A stretch of DNA of 64,000 bases from CAYMTR01 sp964393405. GTDB taxonomy: Bacteria; Bacteroidota; Bacteroidia; Bacteroidales; Prolixibacteraceae. The stretch's first letter is position 1. Each line of letters begins with the position of its first letter. Shown in pieces: positions 36,005-45,313 of the stretch. Both the position numbers and the translations under genes were made by a program. Below the pieces are notes generated by a model. That model was given only the letters and a program-made list of their open reading frames with translations. It did no database searches and was not told where the DNA came from. Location of the stretch: positions 1 to 64,000 of the forward strand of contig CAYMTR010000013.1 of the NCBI GenBank assembly GCA_964393405.1. The letters are read 5' to 3'.

Positions 36005-36012
36005 TAAATTTG
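36005..36012 (+). promoter_or_regulatory. Probable -7 element for the OmpA-like gene
   Basis: TAAATTTG fits TAnnTTTG, 63 bp before the ATG. The 272-bp spacer between dxs and this gene is otherwise AT-rich with no gene or RNA that I can see. Confidence 0.35.
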
Positions 36013-36075
36013 TATTTTATTTGTTATAACGTAATAATGTTCTAAAAAAATATAGTAAATCTAATTATTTGAGAT

Positions 36076-37086
36076 ATGAAAACAAGAATTTTTTTTGTTT
36101 TAACCGTAATTGGCATAACAGCATTGTTGTCATCATGTGTTCCTTTAAAACAATTCAACGAAATCAAGTCAAAGGCTGACAATTATCAAAAAAACAATGA
36201 ATTGCTTAAAGATGAAAACCGCAATCTAACTGTTGAAATAAATGAACTGGACGGAACTATACTTTCTCTTCAGAAAAAGATTTATTTACTTGAGCAAGAG
36301 GCTGAAAAATTAAAAAAGGATAAAGAAACCCTTGCATTGGAAAAGGAAAATCTTACAAAGTTTCGTAAAGAACTGGAAGCCCAAATCAATAACCTCAAAG
36401 ATGGTAGCTCTGAGGAAATAACAAAATTACTTAACGAACTTCAAGTTCTACAAAACGATCTTCAAGACCGTGAAAATAAAGTAAAAAAGTCTGAAATCGA
36501 AATAAGCGATAAAGAAGAAAAATTAAAAGCAACTCTGGAGAAGTATAATGCCCAACAAGATAAATTGATGGAACTCCAAAGTGCCCTCAACAAACAAAAG
36601 GATGCCGTTTCTTCACTTAAAGATAAATTAAATCATGCTTTGATTGGATTCTATGACCAAGGACTTAGTGTTAATGAAAAAAACGGGAAAATATATGTTT
36701 CTCTTGATGAACAACTCCTTTTTCAAACCGGTAGCTATATTGTTGACACCAAAGGTCAGGAAGCTTTGAAAAAACTAGGAGAAGTATTGGCAAATAATAA
36801 GGATATTAACATACTTATTGAAGGACATACTGATGATGTGCCACTTACCGGCTCAAGTCAAATTAAAGACAACTGGGACCTAAGTGTGATGAGAGCTACT
36901 TCTGTTTCTAAAATAATTCTTGCTAATAAGAACATTAGTCCCGAAAGAATTACTGCTGCCGGAAGAAGCGAATATGTCCCACTTGTAGCAGCTAAAACAC
37001 CAGAGGCCAGAAAGAAAAACAGAAGAACAGAAATAATTCTTACTCCTAACCTTTCAGAAGTATTTAAAATACTTCAATCAAATTAA
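36076..37086 (+). CDS. OmpA-family lipoprotein
   Basis: A 336-residue protein. The signal MKTRIFFVLTVIGITALLSSC gives lipidated Cys21, a long coiled coil follows (about 30-190, heptad-like E/K-rich), and the OmpA_C domain is at about 205-330 (LIEGHTDDVPL, NWDLSVMRATSV, KNRRTEIIL). The domain binds peptidoglycan, so the protein should tie the outer membrane to the wall with the coiled coil as spacer. Confidence 0.92.
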   Translation: MKTRIFFVLTVIGITALLSSCVPLKQFNEIKSKADNYQKNNELLKDENRNLTVEINELDGTILSLQKKIYLLEQEAEKLKKDKETLALEKENLTKFRKELEAQINNLKDGSSEEITKLLNELQVLQNDLQDRENKVKKSEIEISDKEEKLKATLEKYNAQQDKLMELQSALNKQKDAVSSLKDKLNHALIGFYDQGLSVNEKNGKIYVSLDEQLLFQTGSYIVDTKGQEALKKLGEVLANNKDINILIEGHTDDVPLTGSSQIKDNWDLSVMRATSVSKIILANKNISPERITAAGRSEYVPLVAAKTPEARKKNRRTEIILTPNLSEVFKILQSN

Positions 37087-37109
37087 AATATTTGCTGTCA
37101 ATAGTTATC

Positions 37110-37141
37110 AGGTGATTGAATCTTTTCAGTCACCTTTTATT
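37110..37141 (+). terminator. Terminator of the OmpA-like gene
   Basis: An 11-bp stem with one G-U pair (37110-37120 with 37125-37135), TCTT loop, then a T-rich tail. The tail touches the stop codon of the convergent lipoprotein gene at 37137. Confidence 0.85.
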
Positions 37142-39908
37142 TTATGTGATAGTTATACAAATAACCATCAGGACTATTGGTCAAAAGATTGTATTTAGAA
37201 CTGCCATCATTAATCATTCCTATGCTAAATTCAGAACTTCCATCTAATGGAAAATTGTCACAAATGGATCCATTAGTTTTGAACAAATATATTTTATTCG
37301 CTTGACTACATGTTATTCCTATTCTTTTATCATTAGAAGATAAAATGTAAACACCTGGTGTATAATCAATAGTGTGTTCAAGTTTTTGAGTAAAAAGACT
37401 CCTTCCAGTATTATCCTGAACATATATTTGATTTTTCTGAGAAAAAATATACTCTATCTCATCGTCCTGGTCAGCATTTAAAGCAGTAAAGAAATGTGAA
37501 TCATCAAATTTATTAAACTCAACAACTTCATGACTTCCGTTAAAATATGTTCTATGTACTCTTCCCTCGTTGTCAGTCGTTACAATTCTCGGTTCATGTG
37601 ATGAAGTCCTATTTTCAAGATATATCTTATTGTTTAATGAATGTTGATAAACATTATCTGTTGTTACCCTTATATTGCCCTTCCTATCTAAAATGTAGTC
37701 TCTCATCAGATCTGAAGCAACAATGTAATCTTTCCCATCTATCTTAAAATGCTGGATAGGATTCTTGACTAAATGATCTGTTTTGAATAACTCCCACCCC
37801 TCAACAAGGTTTCCCTGCTGATCATATGCGTATATGTTATGATCTTCGCAAGATACAAAGAATCTGTAGTTTTCATTTTTCTCGTAATCGAACAAAGCAA
37901 TACCATTAGCCGCCCTTGACCTTAACATGATAGGAAAATTGCTCACATCATTGCCATTTCTGTCTATCGCATAAATCCGCTCTGCTGTATTAAAAACAAA
38001 TTGTAGCTTGCCATTTTTGAAAAAGTCTATTTGGTGTATTTCTCCCAGAATTGGAGACTCAAGCTTCAATTGCCATATAATCCTTCCAACATTGTTAATC
38101 AAACACAAATTGTTTTCACTGTCTTGCAATATTATTTCTTTGTTTAAAGGATCCAGAAAATTCACAACAAATGTAGGTTTAAATTTTGAAGGAGCAGGCA
38201 ACCTGCTCTGCCATATAGTCTTAGACTTTGATTCTATCGAAGGATTAAAATATAAACTGGCGTTGTTATAAATGAGATTCCCAGAATTAGTCACTTGCCA
38301 TGAAAAATACTTAAACTTCTTCACGTCGGTATCTAATCTCATTTGTTCTGCTATATCTTTTTTGAAAAGCAAATCCGCAATCGGAATAGAAGAAGGAATG
38401 TTACAGTAAAAACAGAAATTATTGCTGGAAGTTAATCCTGACTGAAATTTGTTAAATTCTGAATCTGAAACTAAGGTTTCTCCCAAGACGTTTGACACAA
38501 AAATCTTACAAAGTGTTTCGTATGAATCAGCAAAAATCAGATAATTATCGTATACTGAAAACCAACTTGAATTACCCTTATTGAAAAATCTTCCAAATAA
38601 TAAAGATGGGATATTTGTTACCGGGCATTTATGAAAATTAAATTTACTTTGGTCATCAATCGTAAACTCTTTGTTCCATTCACTTTTGGAAATTTTCTTT
38701 GATTTATAATAAGCTTCCTGAAATTCAAGCATCCGACTATATGCATAACTGCCGCTCTTTACTTTTAAAAATAAGGCATTTCTCTTTTCAGTAATGTATT
38801 GATCTGTAATTATCCCGGATATTGCCACTTCTTTATCAAATAGTTCAGCAAAAAGACTCTCAATATTAATACCTGAAATTTTTTCTATCTCCTTAATCTG
38901 GTTATCTCTTTTTAATAGTGTATTATTGACTCGGTTATAATTTTCAGATTCCTCAAAAAATTGATTGATATCTGAAAGATATAGTTTCGAGTAATATGGT
39001 ACGTCCGACGGAATGATTTCTGTAATTTCAGAAGAACCGGATTTCTGACCTTTGAGTAAACTATAAAAGTATCCATCTTCTTCATCTCCTTTAGTAAAAC
39101 CGCTTACCATAATCTTGTCAGGTTTAAATGAAAAATCAAGTTCTGTCCATCTCAAATCTGAACTGAGTAAATGGGATTTCTTTTTCATTATATCAGATAG
39201 ATAGAAAGCAACAAAATCATTCGCTCTCCCGTGGTTCATAAAAACATTAATGTCTGCTTTGCTGTCAATAGTTTTCCTCAAAGAAGCAAAGTCACCGTTT
39301 TCTTCAATAGAAGGAAGCTCTATTTGTCTTAGCGACTCTTCAATCAGAAGCGAATTGAAGCAAAAAATAAATAAACTATGGGTAAATGAATACGATAATA
39401 TGACTCGGGATGTTTTATTATCATATAGCTCGAAAATTGAGTTCTTATTATACCTTCTTTTTTTTATTTCTATCTTCTTTTCTTTTGCATATCCTTCAAT
39501 AAATCTAACAATGTATTCTTTGTCTGATTTATTAAAATTCATTGAAAATAAATATTCTTTCTCGTTTCTCCCTCCTACATTTAGGGCTCCATATATTTCT
39601 TTTCCCTGTGAGAATTTCTTAAACTCAGGATAATTTTTAGATAATGAGTCAATTAACTCTACGTCATCTTGAAATTGCTTTATAATATCACTTTTTGAAA
39701 GCGATTGCCACCATAAATATTCATTGTTCAATGATCCTGAAAGAGATATCAAATCTTTGAATTTAAATAATAAAGAAGATGATTCAGGTATAGCTCTTAA
39801 AGGAGAAATCCTTTCGGAATTATCAAACGAACAAGAATAATTCAAAGTGATCAATATCATCAGACAATAAAGAAGAAGTAAAATCTTAATTTTCGATAGC
39901 TTTTTCAT
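37137..39908 (-). CDS. Large lipoprotein, DUF3352-like with C-terminal propeller-like repeats
   Basis: A 923-residue exported protein with lipobox LNYSC (Cys26). The first 550 residues resemble DUF3352-type proteins (AIPESSSLLFKFKDL and later ...LSDINQFFEE, ...FSVYDNYLIFADSYE). The rest has PQQ/propeller-like repeats (INNVGRIIWQLKL, YDQQGNLVEGW, LDRKGNIRV, TTDNEGRVHRTY, FKTNGSICDNFPLDGS). Function unknown. It lies 20 bp after the outer-membrane barrel gene on the same strand and probably acts with it in the envelope. Confidence 0.75.
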   Translation of the reverse strand: MKKLSKIKILLLLYCLMILITLNYSCSFDNSERISPLRAIPESSSLLFKFKDLISLSGSLNNEYLWWQSLSKSDIIKQFQDDVELIDSLSKNYPEFKKFSQGKEIYGALNVGGRNEKEYLFSMNFNKSDKEYIVRFIEGYAKEKKIEIKKRRYNKNSIFELYDNKTSRVILSYSFTHSLFIFCFNSLLIEESLRQIELPSIEENGDFASLRKTIDSKADINVFMNHGRANDFVAFYLSDIMKKKSHLLSSDLRWTELDFSFKPDKIMVSGFTKGDEEDGYFYSLLKGQKSGSSEITEIIPSDVPYYSKLYLSDINQFFEESENYNRVNNTLLKRDNQIKEIEKISGINIESLFAELFDKEVAISGIITDQYITEKRNALFLKVKSGSYAYSRMLEFQEAYYKSKKISKSEWNKEFTIDDQSKFNFHKCPVTNIPSLLFGRFFNKGNSSWFSVYDNYLIFADSYETLCKIFVSNVLGETLVSDSEFNKFQSGLTSSNNFCFYCNIPSSIPIADLLFKKDIAEQMRLDTDVKKFKYFSWQVTNSGNLIYNNASLYFNPSIESKSKTIWQSRLPAPSKFKPTFVVNFLDPLNKEIILQDSENNLCLINNVGRIIWQLKLESPILGEIHQIDFFKNGKLQFVFNTAERIYAIDRNGNDVSNFPIMLRSRAANGIALFDYEKNENYRFFVSCEDHNIYAYDQQGNLVEGWELFKTDHLVKNPIQHFKIDGKDYIVASDLMRDYILDRKGNIRVTTDNVYQHSLNNKIYLENRTSSHEPRIVTTDNEGRVHRTYFNGSHEVVEFNKFDDSHFFTALNADQDDEIEYIFSQKNQIYVQDNTGRSLFTQKLEHTIDYTPGVYILSSNDKRIGITCSQANKIYLFKTNGSICDNFPLDGSSEFSIGMINDGSSKYNLLTNSPDGYLYNYHIK

Positions 39909-39928
39909 TAATGCAATTCTTTAAAATA

Positions 39929-40906
39929 CTAATTAAACTTTCTCCCAAAATTATCATTATAAAACGGAAGTCTCTCATGAAGCTTATATTTTGTTGGCTT
40001 TTTTTGAAACTTTGAATAATAAGACCTATACCTATTATAATAAAAAGGCAAGGCTAAATGTCTAGTCTGCCTGCGTGTGTCAAAATTAAAAAAATAAGAT
40101 ATCCCAAACAAAAATTTTCCGGTAACATCATAGACTGGAATTAAATAATTGTTTATTTCTTCAACCGGAACATCAGCTGTAAGTTCTGAAGTATATCGAC
40201 TTACTCCATCAATATTGTCTGCATTAATAAACTGAAATCCAAGTTCAAATGATAAAAAAAATCTTTCACTTAATTGATAGTTTAAACCAAATGCCGGGCT
40301 AATTGAAAATTTTGTATAGAAATCTGACCCAAACCTATCCTGCTTGAATAAAGGATGAGTAAACCCTGTATATGAGTAATTTGCCTTTTCTCTGTAACCA
40401 AGCTCAGAATTTATAAACACATACCCTACTCCAAATTTAGAATACATATTCAACTCTATGAAACCTTTTGAAAAAGAACTGAAATTGATGAAATTATATT
40501 TTATAAAAAAACTACTATTTATTACATCCGTTTTATACGATACCGGATAAGGAAGAAAACTCCTTTCATCGTTATTGAATAAAGAAGTTCTTGTTAGAAA
40601 GAATATACCGGAAGGATTGTTACTGTATCCGTTATAAAAAGAAAGTCCAAATTCTACCCCTAGATCTATCCTCTCCCACACCATTTTTGCCAACTGTAAA
40701 TTAAAAGATACATCAGGCAAATTGCTCATATCGTTTAATGAAGCTGAAAAATCTTTGTTTATTTCACTAACAAGAAGAGTTGGACCAACTTGGATTGTTG
40801 TATTCCAATTAGTTTCAAAATTATTTTCTTCAGTTAACCACCCCTGCCCGAAAACTGAAATAGAAAATATTAAAAAAAATAATAAGTTCAAGTACCTTTT
40901 CCCCAT
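39929..40906 (-). CDS. Outer-membrane beta-barrel protein of unknown function
   Basis: A 325-residue protein with signal peptide (MGKRYLNLLFFLIFSISVFG) and alternating amphipathic strands (for example YTKFSISPAFGLNYQLS, RFFLSFELGFQFI, GKFLFGISYFFNF). After the barrel there is a basic, tyrosine-rich C-terminal tail (RYRSYYSKFQKKPTKYK) that I do not recognise. It is followed 20 bp on by the DUF3352-like lipoprotein and preceded by the U32 gene. Confidence 0.7.
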   Translation of the reverse strand: MGKRYLNLLFFLIFSISVFGQGWLTEENNFETNWNTTIQVGPTLLVSEINKDFSASLNDMSNLPDVSFNLQLAKMVWERIDLGVEFGLSFYNGYSNNPSGIFFLTRTSLFNNDERSFLPYPVSYKTDVINSSFFIKYNFINFSSFSKGFIELNMYSKFGVGYVFINSELGYREKANYSYTGFTHPLFKQDRFGSDFYTKFSISPAFGLNYQLSERFFLSFELGFQFINADNIDGVSRYTSELTADVPVEEINNYLIPVYDVTGKFLFGISYFFNFDTRRQTRHLALPFYYNRYRSYYSKFQKKPTKYKLHERLPFYNDNFGRKFN

Positions 40907-40980
40907 ACCCCCAGTAATCAGTCCCCAATCCTAATCACTTATCTAAAATAATAAAATTGTCGTTAATAATCAATGATATA

Positions 40981-42237
40981 TTATTGCTTCTTAACTTCCG
41001 AAGAATCAACAATTTTATATAGCTTGTCAGCTTTTCTTATTTTTGATTTAATAGGTATTGAACAGCGAGTACCCTTAGTTGCAATATCGACTTTCAAAAG
41101 GTCAACTCGTATCTCATCAACTTTAGATTCAATAACACCTGTTGTAGGACCAATTATTAAAATATTGTCCCCCACCTTTAGCTCCTGAGTTTCAATCTTA
41201 AACTCAGCCACTCCCAGATTGGAAAAATAATTAAGGTTTTTACCAATATAGATCTTTCTTTTAGTAGCTTCCGATCCATAATTGCTACTCCATTCACCCA
41301 GTCGTTGCCCAAGATAGTAACCATCCCAAAAACCCCTGTTAAAAACAGTAGAAAGCCGTTTGTTCCATTCTTCAATCTTTTCCCTGGTATAAGAATTCCC
41401 TAAATATGCTTCTATTGCTTCACGGTAACATTCAACCACTGTTTTAACATATTCCGGAGACCTAGCCCTCCCTTCAATTTTAAGTACTGATACTCCTGAA
41501 TCGAGTATTTTATTTAAAAAATGAATAGTCTTTAAATCTTTGGGAGACATTATATACTCATTATCTAATTCAAGTTCAAGACCTGTTTCATTATCAGTAA
41601 CAGTATAACCTCTCCTGCAAACTTGCATACAGCTACCTCTGTTTGCCGATGAATTCAATTCGTGTAAACTTAAATAGCATTTCCCCGAAACAGCCATGCA
41701 AAGTGCTCCATGAACAAATATTTCCGATTGAATTAATTCCCCTTTAGGACCTCTAATATCTTGCTCTCTAATTTGCTTGTTTATTTCCCAAATTCTGCCA
41801 ATATTCATCTCCCGAGCTAAAACAACAACATCTGCAAACTGAGAATAGAATTTGACAGCTTCAATGTTAGTGACATTCAACTGAGTAGAAATATGAACTT
41901 CAATACCTGCCTTTCTAGCGAACATAATTGCAGCCATATCGCTTGCAATTACTGCGCTAACTCCTGCCTTCTTTGCTTCAATTATTATCTCCTCAAGTTT
42001 TTCCAATTCATTATCAAATACAATTGTATTGACAGTAAGGTATGATTTTACATTATTCTCTTTTGCTATTGATGCAATTTTTTTAAGATCACCGATTGTG
42101 AAATTATTTGCTGAGCGTGCTCTCATATTCAGATTTTCCACGCCAAAATATACAGATCCTGCCCCGGCTTGTATTGCTGCCCTCAATGTTTCATAAGACC
42201 CTACAGGGGCCATTATTTCTATTTTCCTTTCTTCCAC
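40981..42237 (-). CDS. trhP: Peptidase U32 family protein, probable tRNA hydroxylation protein TrhP
   Basis: A 418-residue U32-family protein. The family signature E-x-F-x-H-G-A-x-C is at EIFVHGALCMAVSGKCYL and the CMQVCRRGY cluster follows, supplying cysteines for an iron-sulfur cluster. In E. coli TrhP (YegQ) takes part in forming 5-hydroxyuridine at tRNA position 34 and RlhA modifies 23S rRNA; this size fits the TrhP type better than long RlhA. It lies 15 bp after the FG-GAP protein gene. Confidence 0.8.
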   Translation of the reverse strand: MEERKIEIMAPVGSYETLRAAIQAGAGSVYFGVENLNMRARSANNFTIGDLKKIASIAKENNVKSYLTVNTIVFDNELEKLEEIIIEAKKAGVSAVIASDMAAIMFARKAGIEVHISTQLNVTNIEAVKFYSQFADVVVLAREMNIGRIWEINKQIREQDIRGPKGELIQSEIFVHGALCMAVSGKCYLSLHELNSSANRGSCMQVCRRGYTVTDNETGLELELDNEYIMSPKDLKTIHFLNKILDSGVSVLKIEGRARSPEYVKTVVECYREAIEAYLGNSYTREKIEEWNKRLSTVFNRGFWDGYYLGQRLGEWSSNYGSEATKRKIYIGKNLNYFSNLGVAEFKIETQELKVGDNILIIGPTTGVIESKVDEIRVDLLKVDIATKGTRCSIPIKSKIRKADKLYKIVDSSEVKKQ

Positions 42238-42252
42238 TCCTCTGTTTTTATA

Positions 42253-43473
42253 TTATTTTTTCCCCTCATTCAACCATATGTTCAACCTTGGGGTATCCCA
42301 CCTATATGGCTTACCTATTATATCAAAATCTCCATCACCGTCAATATCTCCAACTCCTGTATTATGTGAGTCATATGAGGAAGACACGTCGATTCTTTCA
42401 AAATTATTAATTCCATTATTAATCAAGATAAAAGTTTTTGGGTCATTTACTTCCTTGGTTCTCATCTCCGCTGAAATTATATCAAAATCCCCATCTTTAT
42501 CAAAATCTATAATCTTTAAACTGTGTGCTTTTCTTAAATTCTTCTGAATAATTAAAGGTGTCCAAACTCCTTTATCGAATCTGTAAATAACCATTGGCCC
42601 GTCTCCTTCTCCTGACACCATAACAATTTCCGGCCTTTCTCCCTCAATAATCTGAGCAGCAGCTACTCTTGCTGAAATATAAGATTTGTCAATTTCATTG
42701 CATACATAATCTGAACCGTTGAAGTTAAACCACATACCCCCGGCTATTATATCATCAATTCCATCTTGGTTTATATCAGCAGTGCACAAACCTGCATGAA
42801 AGTTTATTCCAACTTTTGAAAGTTCACTTCCATTGCTCCTCTGAAACATTTGCCCATCTGTATTATATGAATAGATCTTTTTTAAGGGCCAATCATCAGT
42901 TTTATCAAGCTTTAAAGGTTTCTCCGCTACATATAATGAATTGTCGCCCTGATTCCAGAATGCAAGTTCTAGTTCTTTATCTCCGTCAAAATCTCCAAAT
43001 GACATGTCTTTATGAATGCTGGCACCACTCTTCTTAATGTAATTCCTTTTCCATTGCTTAGATGGAGTTATATCAGGGTAAGGATTTTCCCACCACCAAA
43101 TTTGGTTTGATTCATCGCTTCCAATAGCAAAATCCATATCGCCATCTCCATCAATATCCGCCAATGCTGAGGATTCACCTGCAAGTATTTTTCTTTTTTC
43201 TATTATGTATTTCTCCCACTCCTTGTCCCCTGTATGAACATACATAACAATCGAAGGAGCATCAGTCTTTTCTACAAGTATAAACTCATCCTTGTTGTCT
43301 TTGTTGAAGTCAAAAACAATACATTCAGTTTGAATATTGCCTTTGAAAGGCACCTCTAAATCTCCGTATTCGGTACTAAGGTTTGTCCACCTGTATTTAG
43401 TTGGTTTGTCCTGAGCTTCTGAAATATATGAAACTAGAATTATAATGAAACAAAGAGTAATACTTTTCCCCAT
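42253..43473 (-). CDS. Exported FG-GAP/VCBS repeat protein
   Basis: A 406-residue protein with signal peptide and at least six calcium-binding-type repeats (DFNKDNKDEF, DIDGDGDMDF, DFDGDKELEL, DINQDGIDDI, DFDKDGDFDI, DIDGDGDFDI), forming a seven-bladed propeller like integrin alpha chains. No sorting domain is visible. Function is unknown; binding or adhesion is usual. It is the first gene before the tRNA-modification gene, an odd pairing. Confidence 0.8.
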   Translation of the reverse strand: MGKSITLCFIIILVSYISEAQDKPTKYRWTNLSTEYGDLEVPFKGNIQTECIVFDFNKDNKDEFILVEKTDAPSIVMYVHTGDKEWEKYIIEKRKILAGESSALADIDGDGDMDFAIGSDESNQIWWWENPYPDITPSKQWKRNYIKKSGASIHKDMSFGDFDGDKELELAFWNQGDNSLYVAEKPLKLDKTDDWPLKKIYSYNTDGQMFQRSNGSELSKVGINFHAGLCTADINQDGIDDIIAGGMWFNFNGSDYVCNEIDKSYISARVAAAQIIEGERPEIVMVSGEGDGPMVIYRFDKGVWTPLIIQKNLRKAHSLKIIDFDKDGDFDIISAEMRTKEVNDPKTFILINNGINNFERIDVSSSYDSHNTGVGDIDGDGDFDIIGKPYRWDTPRLNIWLNEGKK

Positions 43474-43518
43474 TAGACATTCATTTTAAATTAAGTAAGT
43501 CTTTCGATGGTAAAGATA

Positions 43519-43541
43519 AAAAAAGCCAGCAAGCTGGCTTA
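43519..43541 (-). terminator. Terminator of hemD
   Basis: AAGCCAG (43524-43530) pairs with CTGGCTT (43535-43541) over a 4-nt loop; on the minus strand a U-run follows. It lies just after the hemD stop at 43546. Confidence 0.88.
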
Positions 43542-43545
43542 ATTA

Positions 43546-44295
43546 TTATTTTTCTTTATTCACTTTCTTAATGTATTGCTCAAGCGCCATCGTCATCGAA
43601 GGTGCTTCAGGATTTGGAGCCTGAATGTCAAGCCGTAGCCCTGCATCTGTAACAGCCTTAGCCGTTGAAGATCCAAATGATGCTATCCTTATTTCTTTCT
43701 GCTCAAAATCAGGAAAATTTTGTAACAACGAGGTTATTCCAGATGGACTGTAAAAAACAAGTATATCATAGTTTACATCCTTCAAGTCTGACAAGTCACT
43801 GCAAACAGTCTTGTAAAGAACAGCTTTAGAATATTTTACATTTGCATCATCGAGCAGTTGGGGTATTTCTGACGAATGAATATGCGAAAGGGGTACAAGG
43901 AAATTTTCATCCAAATGCTTCTTAATAATATCGACCAATTCAGAAAAATTACCTTCTCCGTAAAAAATCTTCCTTTTCCTATAGACAATATATTTTTGCA
44001 AGTAAAAAGCAGTTGCTTCCGATATACAAAAATATTTTAGTGTTTCAGGAACAGTAACTCTCATTTCGCTACAAATGCGAAAAAAATGATCTATCGCAGT
44101 GCGACTAGTAAAAATTACTGCTGAATGGTCTAAAATATTAACCCTGGTTTGTCTGTATTCCTTCGCAGATACACCTTCAACTTGTATAAAAGATCGAAAA
44201 TCAACTTTTACATTATTCCTTTCAGCAAATTCATGAAAAGGTGATTTCGCCGTTGTTGGCTCTGCTTGCGATACAAGTATTCTTTTGATTTTCAA
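43546..44295 (-). CDS. hemD: Uroporphyrinogen-III synthase
   Basis: A 249-residue two-domain HemD-type protein. Recognisable features are the start MKIKRILVSQAEP, AVIFTSRTAIDHFF, the second-domain VFYSPSGITSLLQNF and ASFGSSTAKAVTDAGL. It closes hydroxymethylbilane into uroporphyrinogen III for haem and related tetrapyrroles. HemD sequences vary greatly, so the call leans on these motifs and the DUF4271 neighbour, an arrangement common in Bacteroidota. Confidence 0.88.
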   Translation of the reverse strand: MKIKRILVSQAEPTTAKSPFHEFAERNNVKVDFRSFIQVEGVSAKEYRQTRVNILDHSAVIFTSRTAIDHFFRICSEMRVTVPETLKYFCISEATAFYLQKYIVYRKRKIFYGEGNFSELVDIIKKHLDENFLVPLSHIHSSEIPQLLDDANVKYSKAVLYKTVCSDLSDLKDVNYDILVFYSPSGITSLLQNFPDFEQKEIRIASFGSSTAKAVTDAGLRLDIQAPNPEAPSMTMALEQYIKKVNKEK

Positions 44296-44323
44296 TACTC
44301 AATATTTTAAGGTTCGACATTTC

Positions 44324-45235
44324 TTACTCTCTCCACAAAATCCTCCACACGTATATAAGAGGTAAAATTTCGAGGGTACAAAGGTATAAAATCATATAAT
44401 AAATTGAAAAAACTTTTTGACCAATTACTTTAATTCCTCTGTAAAGGCCTAGAATAACGAAGAAAACAATCAAAATTGCCCCAAAAACAAACAATAAAAC
44501 AGCAAAATTACTTTTTACAAAAAAAAGCGATATCGCTATTGGTAGCAATAATAATCCTAATACCCTGTTCCCTGATTTTAAATAAAATATATATTCTCGT
44601 GTTTCAGATGATGTGTCAAATATTAATCCTGTTAGCCTGTAAATTAAAAACTTACCAACTATCCAAACAAAAACAGCTCCCAAACATGCTCCATATATAA
44701 GTATGGAAGATTCACTCCCTCCAAAAATATTAACTGCTTGGTATGCAAATAAACCGGCAACCAGAAAGAAAAGTATGTCTAATCGGTAAGCTCCTTCGAG
44801 CAAACTCCCAAACCTCTCTTTGAATAATCTGTTTGCAACAACTCTATTAAATATCGACTGAAATAATTGTACTAAATACTTCTCAGATGATACAACTACA
44901 GTCACAATCAGTATTAAAAGAAAAACTAAAAGCAAAATAGCCCAGTTTTCAACAAATTGATTCTTAGGTATAAAATTAAAATTATAAATCCCTTCAGTAA
45001 GATTCTCAAAATATGATGGCTTAATAAATTTTTGAAATAAAGAATCACTTAATGTATAAGTCAACGTGTCAGGATATACCTTACTTATTATAGTATCCGC
45101 CTTTGCAACTGTATCAACAGCAGATAAATAATAGCTCCCGGAAGCAGATAATGAGTCAATGGCAGTCATACTGTCCTGTTCCAAACCAAATTCACCTAAA
45201 AAACCCTTCACCTGGAGCATTGTAAATGATATCAT
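44324..45235 (-). CDS. DUF4271 membrane protein
   Basis: A 303-residue Bacteroidota-specific membrane protein. The N-terminal third is soluble or loosely membrane-bound. From about residue 105 there are around seven membrane helices (for example NWAILLLVFLLILIVTVVVS, VLLFVFGAILIVFFVILGL, IYYMILYLCTLEILPLIYVW). The biological role is unknown. It lies 28 bp before hemD on the same strand; proximity hints at tetrapyrrole or envelope links, nothing more. Confidence 0.85.
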   Translation of the reverse strand: MISFTMLQVKGFLGEFGLEQDSMTAIDSLSASGSYYLSAVDTVAKADTIISKVYPDTLTYTLSDSLFQKFIKPSYFENLTEGIYNFNFIPKNQFVENWAILLLVFLLILIVTVVVSSEKYLVQLFQSIFNRVVANRLFKERFGSLLEGAYRLDILFFLVAGLFAYQAVNIFGGSESSILIYGACLGAVFVWIVGKFLIYRLTGLIFDTSSETREYIFYLKSGNRVLGLLLLPIAISLFFVKSNFAVLLFVFGAILIVFFVILGLYRGIKVIGQKVFSIYYMILYLCTLEILPLIYVWRILWRE

Positions 45236-45313
45236 TTTATCTTTATCATTTAATGTCGCAAAGATAATATTATTTTTACTCTTTGCTTATTTTATCTCTT
45301 TACCTAATTTATT

